NCBI RefSeq assembly: GCF_000717715.1
Contig: NZ_JOAI01000027.1
Location: 45,422 to 109,421, forward strand
Direction of reading: 5' to 3'
From: Streptomyces sp. NRRL B-24484
Lineage (GTDB): Bacteria > Actinomycetota > Actinomycetes > Streptomycetales > Streptomycetaceae
DNA: 64,000 nt
Part shown: positions 44,112 through 52,192 of the stretch, piece after piece
Layout: every line of letters starts with the position of its first letter
Position numbering within the stretch: the stretch's first letter is position 1
Position numbers and translations under genes: made by a program
The notes under the pieces: generated by a model
Database searches by the model: none
What the model saw: only the letters and a program-made list of their open reading frames with translations
Told to the model about the DNA's origin: nothing

Positions 44112-45764
44112 ATGGCTTCTGTCGACCAGCTCGCCCCGTCCTCCGCCCCGCCGAACGGCACAGGCAGCCGATCACTGCGGCGCGAGGTCGGGCTGATCGG
44201 CCTCCTCTGGGCCTCCGTCGGCTCGATCATCGGCTCCGGCTGGCTGTACGGCGCCAAGAACGCCGTCATGGTCGCCGGCCCGGCGGCCCTCGTCTCCTGG
44301 GGCATCGGCGCCGTCGCGATCGTCCTGCTCGCGTTCGTCCACGCCGAGCTCGGCGGCCTCTTCCCGGTCGCCGGCGGCACCGCCCGCTACCCGCACTACG
44401 CCTTCGGCGGACTCGCCGGCATGTCGTTCGGCTGGTTCTCCTGGCTGCAGGCGGCGACGGTCGCCCCCATCGAGGTCGAGGCCATGATCGGCTACGCCGG
44501 TCACTGGGACTTCGCCAAGGGCTTCCTGAAGGACAACGGCACCCTCACGGTCAGCGGCTTCGTGGTCGCCGTCGCGCTGATGGGCGTCTTCGTCGCGGTC
44601 AACTTCCTCGGCGTCCGCGTGCTGGCGCACACCAACTCGGTGGCGACCTGGCTGAAGATCGCCGTCCCGCTGGCCACGATCCTCGTGCTCGCGGTGACCA
44701 ACTTCCACGGCGGCAACTTCACCTCGCACGGCTTCGCGCCGTTCGGCATCAAGGGTGTGCTCGCCGCGATCAGCACCAGCGGCATCATCTTCGCGCTGCT
44801 CGGCTTCGAGCAGGCCATCCAGCTGGCCGGCGAGAGCAAGAACCCCAAGCGCGACATCCCGCGCGCGGTGCTCGGCTCGGTCGCCATCGGCACCCTGATC
44901 TACGTCCTGCTGCAGGTCGTCTTCATCGCCGCGCTGCCCGGCACCGCGTTCGCCAAGGGCTGGGAGAACCTCGACTTCCCCGGCATCTCCGGCCCGTTCG
45001 CCGGCCTCGCCACGCTGGTCGGCCTCGGCTGGCTGGCCTGGGTGCTGTACTTCGACGCCATCGTCTCCCCCGGCGGCACCGGCCTGATCTACACCACCTC
45101 CACCTCGCGGATCTCGTACGGCCTCAGCAAGAACGGCTACGCCCCGCAGCTGTTCGAGAAGGTCGACAAGCGCGGCGTGCCGTGGTTCGGCCTGATCATC
45201 TCCTTCATCACCGGTGTCATCTGCTTCCTGCCCTTCCCGAGCTGGCAGGAGCTGGTCGGCTTCATCACCTCCGCCTCGGTGCTGATGTACGCCGGCGCCC
45301 CGCTCGCCTTCGGCGCCCTGCGCCGCCGCCTGCCGGACCGCGAGCGCTCCTACCGCCTGCCGTTCGGCGAGGTGATCGCCCCGCTGTCCTTCATCGTGGC
45401 CAGCCTGATCATCTACTGGACCGGCTGGCACACCCTGGCCCGCCTCGGCATCGCCATCGTCCTCGGCTACGTGCTGCTCGGCAGCTACGCCGCGTACGCC
45501 GTCCGCAAGGGCCTGCCGAACGCGCCGCGCCTCGACTGGCGCCCGGCGCAGTGGCTGCCGGCGTACCTGGTCGGCCTCGGCCTGATCTCCTGGCAGGGCG
45601 GCTTCGGCGACGGCACCGGCACCATCCCGATGTGGTGGGACATGCTGCTCGTCTCGGCCTTCGCGCTCGGCATCTACCACTGGGCGATCCGCGTGGCACT
45701 GCCCTCCGACGCGATCGACCAGAACATCGAGGACGTCGAGGTCGTCGACGAGGGCGGCCACTGA
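44112..45764 (+). CDS. APC-superfamily amino acid permease
   Basis: A 550-aa inner-membrane transporter with about 12 helices. The first-helix block GLIGLLWASVGSIIGSGWLYGAKNA, HAELGGLFPVAGGTARYPHYAFGG and LGFEQAIQLAGESKNPKRDIPRAV are characteristic of the amino acid/polyamine/organocation family. The C-terminal tail is acidic (NIEDVEVVDEGG). ATG 44112 is chosen at the start of the conserved part; GAGAGGT lies 14 bases upstream. Substrate unknown. A strong terminator follows. Confidence 0.88.
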   Translation: MASVDQLAPSSAPPNGTGSRSLRREVGLIGLLWASVGSIIGSGWLYGAKNAVMVAGPAALVSWGIGAVAIVLLAFVHAELGGLFPVAGGTARYPHYAFGGLAGMSFGWFSWLQAATVAPIEVEAMIGYAGHWDFAKGFLKDNGTLTVSGFVVAVALMGVFVAVNFLGVRVLAHTNSVATWLKIAVPLATILVLAVTNFHGGNFTSHGFAPFGIKGVLAAISTSGIIFALLGFEQAIQLAGESKNPKRDIPRAVLGSVAIGTLIYVLLQVVFIAALPGTAFAKGWENLDFPGISGPFAGLATLVGLGWLAWVLYFDAIVSPGGTGLIYTTSTSRISYGLSKNGYAPQLFEKVDKRGVPWFGLIISFITGVICFLPFPSWQELVGFITSASVLMYAGAPLAFGALRRRLPDRERSYRLPFGEVIAPLSFIVASLIIYWTGWHTLARLGIAIVLGYVLLGSYAAYAVRKGLPNAPRLDWRPAQWLPAYLVGLGLISWQGGFGDGTGTIPMWWDMLLVSAFALGIYHWAIRVALPSDAIDQNIEDVEVVDEGGH

Positions 45765-45826
45765 TCCACCCCTCCGGGCAGGACCGACCCCGGTCACCGT
45801 AGCGACTTCCTGCCCGCACCACCCGA

Positions 45827-45858
45827 GGAGCCCGGCCGCCCCACAGCGGCCGGGCTCC
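45827..45858 (+). terminator. Terminator after the permease gene
   Basis: A perfect 13-bp GC-rich stem (45827-45839 with 45846-45858) closes a 6-base loop, 62 bases after the stop. Confidence 0.8.
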
Positions 45859-45893
45859 GCCGGTTCCCGGGCCTCAGCCCCCGCCCACACACA

Positions 45894-45928
45894 CGAGCCG
45901 TCCCGGCAGCGCTGCCGCGGACGGCTCG
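45894..45928. terminator. Second hairpin with internal palindrome
   Basis: CGAGCCGTCC at 45894-45903 pairs with 45919-45928, enclosing the 14-bp palindrome CGGCAGCGCTGCCG. It may back up the preceding terminator or be a regulator site. Confidence 0.5.
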
Positions 45929-46022
45929 CGGCGTTCCCGGGGCTCCTCCGGGCCACGGCCGGACGGCAGCCGAAGCCCACCCGCGGCGGACCCACGCCAC
46001 ACCCGCGGGGCCGTGCGGGCCG

Positions 46023-46071
46023 TTGACAAGGGGAGGGCGGCGCGGCGAAGCTAAGCAAGCGCTTAGTCAGC
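46023..46071 (+). promoter_or_regulatory. Promoter and 21-bp operator of the acyl-CoA dehydrogenase operon
   Basis: A consensus -35 box TTGACA lies at 46023-46028. At 46051-46071 is the operator, whose palindromic core is CTAAGCAAGCGCTTAG. All 21 bases are identical, in reverse complement, to 54750-54770 in front of a second operon and beside a tetR gene. In both places the operator begins 21-22 bases after TTGACA, so it covers the -10 region, as expected for a repressor site. Confidence 0.8.
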
Positions 46072-46116
46072 GCGTGAGTGCGTGATCCGATCAGTCCTTC
46101 CCCGAGGCGAGGGCCC

Positions 46117-47145
46117 ATGAGCGACACCCCCGAGACCCCACCCGGTCTCGACCTGGACCGGCTGCGCGAGCGGCTCGACGCAGAGCTGCCGGGCACCGTC
46201 ACCGGCCCGCTGCGGGCGACGCTGTTCGAGGGCGGCAAGTCCAACCTGACCTACCTGCTGGAGGACGGCACCGGGCGGTGGGTGCTGCGCCGGCCGCCGC
46301 TCGGCCACGTCCTCGCCACCGCGCACGACATGACCCGCGAGCACACCGTGCTGGCCGCGCTGCACCCCACCCGCGTCCCGGTGCCGCGCCCGCTGCTGCT
46401 GGTCGAGGACACCGAGGTGATCGGCGCGCCCTTCTACCTCATGGAGTACGTCGAGGGCACCCCGCACCGGGACGCCGGGGCGCTCGGCGCGCTCGGCCCG
46501 GAGCGGGTGCACGCGCTCGGCCTGCACCTGGTCGACACCCTGGTCGACCTGCACGCCGTCGAGCCCGCGGCGGTCGGCCTCGACGCCTTCGGCCGGCCCG
46601 AGGGCTTCCTGGAGCGCCAGCTGCGCCGCTGGGGCAAGCAGCTGGACGCCTCCCGCAGCCGCGAGGTGCCCGGCATCGACGAGCTGCACGAGCAGCTCGC
46701 CCGCACCCTGCCGGTCTCCCCCGCACCCGCGCTGGTGCACGGCGACTACCGGCTGGACAACGTCCTGGTCGGCCCGGACGACCGGATCCGCGCCGTCCTC
46801 GACTGGGAGATGTCCACCCTCGGCGACCCGCTCACCGACCTCGGCCTGCTGGTGATGTACACCGAGCTGGCCCGCCGCTTCAACGGCGTGCTGCCCGGCG
46901 CCGCCCTCGCCGAGGGCTTCCCGCAGACCGCCGAACTGGTCGCCCGGTACGCCGACGGCTCCGGCCGGGACGTCTCGGCGCTCGGCTGGTACACCGGCTT
47001 CGCCTCGTTCAAGCTCGCGGTCGTGCTGGAGGGCATCCACTACCGCTTCACCCAGGGCGGAACGGTCGGCGCCGGCTTCGACCGGGTCGGCGAACTCGTC
47101 CCGCTGTTCGTGCAGTTCGGCCTCACCGCACTCAAGGAGCGCTGA
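46117..47145 (+). CDS. Aminoglycoside-phosphotransferase-fold kinase, ACAD10/11-like, first gene of the operon
   Basis: A 342-aa kinase-fold protein. LRATLFEGGKSNLTYLLEDG is the nucleotide-binding strand region, HGDYRLDN (near 208-215) the catalytic loop and VLDWEMSTLGDPLTDLG (near 227) the metal-binding loop. This subgroup is the N-terminal kinase part of animal ACAD10/ACAD11 and, in bacteria, the LvaA-like kinase that phosphorylates 4-hydroxyacyl-CoA in levulinate use. The next gene encodes an acyl-CoA dehydrogenase matching the other half of ACAD10/11. ATG 46117 is preceded by GAGGCGAGGG. The shared operator at 46051 controls it. Confidence 0.85.
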   Translation: MSDTPETPPGLDLDRLRERLDAELPGTVTGPLRATLFEGGKSNLTYLLEDGTGRWVLRRPPLGHVLATAHDMTREHTVLAALHPTRVPVPRPLLLVEDTEVIGAPFYLMEYVEGTPHRDAGALGALGPERVHALGLHLVDTLVDLHAVEPAAVGLDAFGRPEGFLERQLRRWGKQLDASRSREVPGIDELHEQLARTLPVSPAPALVHGDYRLDNVLVGPDDRIRAVLDWEMSTLGDPLTDLGLLVMYTELARRFNGVLPGAALAEGFPQTAELVARYADGSGRDVSALGWYTGFASFKLAVVLEGIHYRFTQGGTVGAGFDRVGELVPLFVQFGLTALKER

Positions 47146-47148
47146 CCC

Positions 47149-48372
47149 GTGGACTTCTCCTTCGACGCCCGCACCGAGGAGCTGCGCTCCCGGCTGCTCG
47201 ACTTCATGGACGAGCGCGTGCACCCGGCCGAGCCGGTGCTCGCCGCGCAGCTCGCCGACCCGGCCCGCGAGCCGTGGACGATCCCGCCCGTCGTCGCCGA
47301 ACTCCAGTCCGCCGCACGGGAACGCGGTCTGTGGAACCTCTTCCTCCCCGGCGGGGCCGGCGCCGGTCTGACCAACCTCCAGTACGCGCCGCTCGCCGAG
47401 ATCACCGGCCGCTCGGTGCTGCTCGCCCCCGCCGCGCTCAACTGCGCCGCCCCGGACACCGGCAACATGGAGGTGCTCGACCAGTTCGGCAGCGAGGAGC
47501 AGCGCAAGCAGTGGCTGGAGCCGCTGCTCGCCGGTGAGATCCGCTCGGCCTTCGCGATGACCGAGCCGGACGTCGCGTCCTCGGACGCCTCCAACATCAC
47601 CACCCGGATCGAGCGGGACGGCGACGAGTACGTCGTCAACGGCCGCAAATGGTACATCACCGGCGCGATGAACCCCAACTGCCGGATCTTCATCGTGATG
47701 GGCAAGACCGACCCCGACGCCGCCAAGCACCGGCAGCAGTCGATGATCCTGGTGCCCCGCGACACCCCGGGCGTCACGGTGAAGCGCGGCATGACCGTCT
47801 TCGGGTACGAGGACCAGGACCACGGCGGGCACGCCGAGGTGCTCTTCGAGGACGTCCGGGTGCCCGCCGCCAACCTCATCGGCGAGGAGGGCTCCGGCTT
47901 CGCCATCGCCCAGGCCCGGCTGGGGCCGGGACGGATCCACCACTGCATGCGGGCCCTCGGCATCGCCGAGCGCGCGCTGGAGCTGATGTGCCGCCGGGCC
48001 GTCGACCGGGTCGCCTTCGGCCGGCCGCTCGCCGACCAGGGCGTGGTGCAGGACTGGATCGCCGAGTCCCGGGTGCGGATCGAGCAGGCCAGGCTGCTGG
48101 TGCTGAAGACCGCCTGGCTGATGGACACCGTCGGCAACCGCGGTGCCCACACCGAGATCCAGGCCATCAAGATCATCGTCCCGCAGGCCGTCGAGTGGAT
48201 CCTCGACAAGGCCGTGCAGACCCACGGCGCCGCCGGCGTCAGCCAGGACACCCCGCTCGCCCAGCTCTGGGCCGGCAACCGCACCCTGCGGCTCGCCGAC
48301 GGGCCCGACGAGGTGCACCGCCGCTCGCTCGCCCGCCGCGAACTCGGCCGCTACCAGAAGAAGGAGGGCTGA
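47149..48372 (+). CDS. Acyl-CoA dehydrogenase, ACAD10/11-like
   Basis: A 407-aa FAD enzyme. FAMTEPDVASSDASNITTRIERDGDEYVVNGRKWYITGAMNP is the flavin/acyl-CoA region. QAIKIIVPQAVEWILDKAVQTHGAAGVSQDTPLAQLWAGNRTLRLADGPDEVH is the C-terminal domain characteristic of the ACAD10/11 group. GTG 47149 lies 3 bases after the kinase stop with AAGGAG in the kinase's last codons, so the two are coupled. With the kinase it may remove a 4-phospho group from 4-phosphoacyl-CoA, as LvaC/ACAD11 do, but ordinary alpha-beta dehydrogenation is possible. Confidence 0.88.
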   Translation: MDFSFDARTEELRSRLLDFMDERVHPAEPVLAAQLADPAREPWTIPPVVAELQSAARERGLWNLFLPGGAGAGLTNLQYAPLAEITGRSVLLAPAALNCAAPDTGNMEVLDQFGSEEQRKQWLEPLLAGEIRSAFAMTEPDVASSDASNITTRIERDGDEYVVNGRKWYITGAMNPNCRIFIVMGKTDPDAAKHRQQSMILVPRDTPGVTVKRGMTVFGYEDQDHGGHAEVLFEDVRVPAANLIGEEGSGFAIAQARLGPGRIHHCMRALGIAERALELMCRRAVDRVAFGRPLADQGVVQDWIAESRVRIEQARLLVLKTAWLMDTVGNRGAHTEIQAIKIIVPQAVEWILDKAVQTHGAAGVSQDTPLAQLWAGNRTLRLADGPDEVHRRSLARRELGRYQKKEG

Positions 48373-48373
48373 C

Positions 48374-49558
48374 ATGGCCGTCCGTGAAGAGGACCTCCGG
48401 CAGCGGGTGGCGGACCTGCTCGCCGCGCACGACCCGGCGACCACCGACCGGCTCGACTTCCTGCGGGCCCGGTTCGACGCCGGACTCGCCTGGGTGCACT
48501 TCCCCGAGGGGCTCGGCGGACTCGGCGCGCCGCGGCCGCTGCAGGCCGTCGTGGACGCCGAGTTGGCCGCCGCCGGGGCACCCGGCAACGACCCGCGGAA
48601 GATCGGCATCGGCCTCGGCATGGCCGCCCCCACCATCCTCGCGTACGGCACCGAGGAGCAGAAGCGGCGCTTCCTGCGGCCGCTGTGGACGGGCGAGGAG
48701 GTCTGGTGCCAGCTCTTCTCCGAGCCCGGCGCCGGCTCCGACCTCGCCGCGCTCGGCACCCGGGCCGTCCTCGACGGCGGCACCTGGACGGTCGACGGCC
48801 AGAAGGTGTGGACGTCCAGCGCGCACACCGCCCGCTGGGCGATCCTGATCGCCCGCACCGACCCGGACGTGCCCAAGCACCGGGGCATCACCTACTTCGT
48901 CTGCGACATGACCGACCCCGGCGTCGAGGTCCGCCCGCTGCGGCAGATCACCGGCGAGGCCGAGTTCAACGAGGTCTTCCTCACCGGTGTCCGCATCCCC
49001 GACACGCACCGGCTCGGCGCTGTCGGCGAGGGCTGGCAGGTCGCCCAGACCACCCTCAACAACGAGCGGGTCGCCATCGGCGGTCAGGCCGCACCGCGCG
49101 AGGCCGGCATGGTCGGCGTCGTCGCCGAGACCTGGCGCGCCCGGCCCGAACTGCGCACCCACGACCTCCACCAGCGCCTCCTGAAGGGCTGGGTGGACGC
49201 CGAGGTCGCCCGGCTCACCGGCGAACGGCTGCGCCAGCAGCTCGCATCGGGCCAGCCCGGCCCCGAGGGCGCCGCCATGAAGCTCGCCTTCGCCCGGCTC
49301 GCCCAGGAGTTGAGCGGCCTGGAGGTCGAACTCCTCGGTGAGGACGGCCTCGCCTACGACGACTGGACGATGGTCCGACCCGACCACGTCGACTTCACCG
49401 GCCGCGAGGCCGGCTACCGCTACCTCCGCGCCAAGGGCAACTCCATCGAGGGCGGCACCTCGGAGATCCTGCGCAACATCATCGCCGAGCGCGTCCTCGG
49501 CCTGCCCGGCGAGCAGCGCGCCGACAAGAACGTGCCCTGGAAGGAGCTGCCGCGATGA
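48374..49558 (+). CDS. Acyl-CoA dehydrogenase, FadE-type (probable heteromer subunit)
   Basis: A 394-aa dehydrogenase. QLFSEPGAGSDLAALGTRAVLDGGTWTVDGQKVWTSSAH forms the FAD-binding core, and YRYLRAKGNSIEGGTSEILRNIIAERVLGLP the C-terminal segment. ATG 48374 has AAGGAGGG just upstream, and its stop overlaps the next ATG (ATGA). Tandem overlapping ACAD genes of different lengths in actinobacteria often encode the two subunits of alpha2beta2 dehydrogenases acting on bulky CoA esters; that fits this pair. Confidence 0.88.
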   Translation: MAVREEDLRQRVADLLAAHDPATTDRLDFLRARFDAGLAWVHFPEGLGGLGAPRPLQAVVDAELAAAGAPGNDPRKIGIGLGMAAPTILAYGTEEQKRRFLRPLWTGEEVWCQLFSEPGAGSDLAALGTRAVLDGGTWTVDGQKVWTSSAHTARWAILIARTDPDVPKHRGITYFVCDMTDPGVEVRPLRQITGEAEFNEVFLTGVRIPDTHRLGAVGEGWQVAQTTLNNERVAIGGQAAPREAGMVGVVAETWRARPELRTHDLHQRLLKGWVDAEVARLTGERLRQQLASGQPGPEGAAMKLAFARLAQELSGLEVELLGEDGLAYDDWTMVRPDHVDFTGREAGYRYLRAKGNSIEGGTSEILRNIIAERVLGLPGEQRADKNVPWKELPR

Positions 49559-50688
49559 CCGACGCCACCGGCCCGGCCGACCTGCTGTACTCCGAGGTCG
49601 AGGAGGAACTGCGGAGCAGCGTACGGGCGTTGCTCGCCGACCACTGCCCGCCCGAGGCGATCCTCGCGCGCTGCGAGGGCCCCGCGCCGTACGACCCCGC
49701 GCTCTGGCGCAAGCTCGCCGCGGACCTCGGTGCGGCCGGGCTCCAGGTGCCGGAGGCGCTCGGCGGGGCCGGTGCCTCCCTGCGCGAGACCGCCGTCGTC
49801 CTGGAGGAGTTGGGGCGCAGCGCGGCACCGGTGCCGTTCCTCGGCAGTGCGGTGCTGGCGACGACCGCGCTGCTGGCCTGCGGCGCCGAGGAGTTGCTCT
49901 CCGCCCTGGCCGGCGGGGAGCGGACGGCGGCGCTCGCCGTGCCGCTGTCCACGGCACCCGGGGCCGGCTTCCCGGCGACCGTCCGGGTCGACGGGGCCGG
50001 GACGCTGAGCGGGCGGATCACCTCGGTCGCGGACGCGCTGGCGGCGGACGTGCTGCTGGTGCCCGCGGCCGGGCCCGGCGGGGCCGTGCTCTACGCGGTC
50101 GAGGCCGCCGCGGCCGGACTGGCCGTGGCGCGGCGCACCTCGCTCGACCTCACCCGTCCGCTGGCCGACCTGGTACTGACCGGGGTGCCGGGCCGGGCCG
50201 TCGCGGTGGGGGCGGACGCGGAGGCGGCTGTGCGGCAGGCGCTGTTCACCGGCGCCGGACTGCTCGCCTCCGAACAGCTCGGCATCACCGAGTGGTGCCT
50301 GTCGACGACCGTGGCGTACCTGAAGGACCGCACCCAGTTCGCCCGCCCGGTCGGCTCGTTCCAGGCGCTGAAGCACCGGCTGGCCGACCTGTGGCTGGAG
50401 ACCGTCGGGGCGCGGGCCGCGGCCCGGTACGCGGCGGACGTGCTGGCGCGCGGGGACGCCGATGCGGAGGTCGCGGTGGCGGTCGCGCAGGCGCACTGCG
50501 GGGCGGTGGCGGTGCGGGCGGCCGAGGAGTGCGTGCAGCTGCACGGTGGCATCGGCATGACCTGGGAGCACCCGGCGCACCTCTACCTCAAGCGTGCCAA
50601 GGCCGACCAGATCGCCCTGGGCACCCCGGGCGCCCACCGGGCCGCACTGGCCCGCCTGGTGGACCTGCCGGCGCCGGTCGCCGGCTGA
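49555..50688 (+). CDS. Acyl-CoA dehydrogenase, small/divergent subunit
   Basis: A 377-aa ACAD-fold protein. The N-terminal helices are recognisable but the middle domain lacks the usual SEPxAGSD motif and is Ala/Val-rich. The C-terminal domain is well conserved: DRTQFARPVGSFQALKHRLADLWLE and CVQLHGGIGMTWEHPAHLYLKRAKADQ. The weakened FAD/acyl region suggests a partner subunit of the preceding dehydrogenase. It is the last gene of the operon, before a 14-bp stem terminator. Confidence 0.86.
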   Translation: MTDATGPADLLYSEVEEELRSSVRALLADHCPPEAILARCEGPAPYDPALWRKLAADLGAAGLQVPEALGGAGASLRETAVVLEELGRSAAPVPFLGSAVLATTALLACGAEELLSALAGGERTAALAVPLSTAPGAGFPATVRVDGAGTLSGRITSVADALAADVLLVPAAGPGGAVLYAVEAAAAGLAVARRTSLDLTRPLADLVLTGVPGRAVAVGADAEAAVRQALFTGAGLLASEQLGITEWCLSTTVAYLKDRTQFARPVGSFQALKHRLADLWLETVGARAAARYAADVLARGDADAEVAVAVAQAHCGAVAVRAAEECVQLHGGIGMTWEHPAHLYLKRAKADQIALGTPGAHRAALARLVDLPAPVAG

Positions 50689-50707
50689 GCGGGCCGGGCG
50701 GCGGCGC

Positions 50708-50751
50708 GGGCGCCGCGGAGGGAAACGACGGCGGTCTCCTCCGCGGCGCCC
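50708..50751. terminator. Bidirectional terminator between convergent genes
   Basis: A perfect 14-bp stem (50708-50721 with 50738-50751, GGGCGCCGCGGAGG and complement) encloses a 16-base loop, between the last acyl-CoA dehydrogenase gene and the deformylase gene. Confidence 0.75.
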
Positions 50752-50758
50752 GGCCCGT

Positions 50759-51448
50759 TCACGGCGCGGCGGGGTGCTCGGCGCGCAGCCGCTCCGCCCT
50801 CGCCGCGCGCTGTGCGAGGACGCGCTCACGCCGCTCCGCCGTCTGCCGCAGGGCCTCGCGGCGGTCCCGCCCGGAGAGGCGGTCGAGGTAGAGGCGGCCG
50901 TGCAGGTGGTCCGTCTCGTGCTGCAGGCAGCGGGCGAAGTAGCCGGTGCCCTCGACCGTGATCGGACGGCCGTCGCGGTCCTGTCCGCGGACGACGGTGC
51001 GGGCGGAGCGCGGCACCTCCATGGCCGCACCGGGGACGGAGAGACAGCCCTCGTCGTCGACGGCGAGGCGGCGCCCGCGCACGTCCTCCGGGTCGATCAC
51101 CGGGTTGAGGATGTGGCCGACGTGGCGGACGCCCGCGTCGTCGAGGCAGTCGTAGACGAAGAGTTGCAGGTCGACGCCGACCTGGTTGGCCGCCAGGCCC
51201 GCTCCTTCGGCGGTGTACATGGTGGCGAACATGTCGTCGATCAGCCGGGCGAGCTCCGGGCTGCCGAACTCCGCGCCGGCCGGGCGGCAGGGCCGGTGCA
51301 GGACCTCCTCCCCCGTCTCCGTGATCCGCAGCACCGAGCCGCGGGTCGCCTCCGGCGGTGGCACCGGGCAGTGGTCGACCGGTTCGCCCTGGACCAGGAC
51401 CCGCGGCCCGTCGGCCGCCCGGGCCCGGTGGTGGTGCTGCTCCGGCAT
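50759..51448 (-). CDS. def: Peptide deformylase
   Basis: A 229-aa metal-dependent deformylase that removes the N-formyl group from new proteins. All three motifs are present: GAGLAANQVG (82-91), EGCLS (133-137, ligand C135) and HETDH (177-181, ligands H177 and H181). Length exceeds the usual 170-190 because of a 25-residue N-terminal and a 40-residue basic C-terminal tail (RQTAERRERVLAQRAARAERLRAEH). ATG 51448 has GAGGGGG upstream. It is divergent from an HTH regulator with a strong shared operator, so this is probably an extra, regulated deformylase rather than the housekeeping copy. Confidence 0.92.
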   Translation of the reverse strand: MPEQHHHRARAADGPRVLVQGEPVDHCPVPPPEATRGSVLRITETGEEVLHRPCRPAGAEFGSPELARLIDDMFATMYTAEGAGLAANQVGVDLQLFVYDCLDDAGVRHVGHILNPVIDPEDVRGRRLAVDDEGCLSVPGAAMEVPRSARTVVRGQDRDGRPITVEGTGYFARCLQHETDHLHGRLYLDRLSGRDRREALRQTAERRERVLAQRAARAERLRAEHPAAP

Positions 51449-51524
51449 CGGTGTCCCCCTCGCGTGTCGGGCATGGGCCCGCGGCTGCACGGGCCCTCGG
51501 CTGCCTGCCGGCGCTTGCCGGATG

Positions 51525-51551
51525 CTTTGCAAAGTAGCATACTTTGCAAAG
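51525..51551. promoter_or_regulatory. 27-bp inverted-repeat operator between def and HTH gene
   Basis: CTTTGCAAAGTA (51525-51536) and its exact complement TACTTTGCAAAG (51540-51551) are separated by GCA. Each arm also contains the 10-bp palindrome CTTTGCAAAG, so two dimers could bind. The second arm ends on the first base of the regulator's GTG, so binding should block that gene directly; def starts 77 bases to the left. Confidence 0.8.
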
Positions 51552-52099
51552 TGACTGAGGAATCGTCAATTCGGCAGCCGCCACCGCCCGTCGGCGAACT
51601 GTCCGACCACGAGGTGCGGACGGCGCTGCTGCGCCTGCTGGCGGAGGAGGGCACCGTCACGGCCACCAGCGCGGCCCGACGCCTCGGGTACAGCTCGGGG
51701 TTGTGCTCGTTCCACCTCAGGCAGCTGGCCCGCTACGGCCGGATCGAGGAGGTCCCGCAGACCGGCGGCCGGGCCAGGCCCTGGCGTCTGCGGCCGACGG
51801 GCGGCACGGCGGAAGAGCCGGGCGGAGACGAGGAGTTCGGCGCACTGGCGCGGGGCCTGGAGGACGAGAGCTACCGGCAGTGGCTGGCCCATCGCGAGCG
51901 GGCGCCGGAGGCGTGGCGGCACGACGAGGCGTTCAGTGCCGTCGTCCACCTGACGCCGGAGGAGATGTCCCGGGTCGCCGAAGAGGTACGGCAGTTGCTC
52001 GCCCGGTACGGCGACCGCGAGGAGGGGCCGGCCCGGCGGCCGGTGGCAGCACGGCCGGTCGCGGTCGTCGCCCGGCTCTTCCCGCTGCTCGACGGCTGA
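51551..52099 (+). CDS. ArsR-like winged-helix transcriptional regulator
   Basis: A 182-aa regulator. HEVRTALLRLLAEEGTVTATSAARRLGYSSGLCSFHLRQLARYGRIEEVPQ is a winged HTH of the ArsR/MarR-like type, followed by a charged helical C-terminal half that likely dimerises. GTG 51551 overlaps the inverted-repeat operator; no ribosome site is visible, so the mRNA may be leaderless. It probably represses itself and the divergent def gene. Confidence 0.82.
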   Translation: MTEESSIRQPPPPVGELSDHEVRTALLRLLAEEGTVTATSAARRLGYSSGLCSFHLRQLARYGRIEEVPQTGGRARPWRLRPTGGTAEEPGGDEEFGALARGLEDESYRQWLAHRERAPEAWRHDEAFSAVVHLTPEEMSRVAEEVRQLLARYGDREEGPARRPVAARPVAVVARLFPLLDG

Positions 52100-52130
52100 A
52101 CCGCGGGGGCAGGACGGGCAGAACGGCAAA

Positions 52131-52183
52131 GGGGCGCGTGGGGTACCTCCCGGCCGGAGTCCGGGAGGTACCCCACGCGCCCC
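52131..52183. terminator. Very strong bidirectional terminator
   Basis: A perfect 23-bp stem (52131-52153 with 52161-52183) with a 7-base loop lies between the convergent regulator and quinone oxidoreductase genes, preceded by A-rich GGCAAA. It is the longest perfect hairpin I see in the window. Confidence 0.9.
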
Positions 52184-52192
52184 CGGGCCTCG

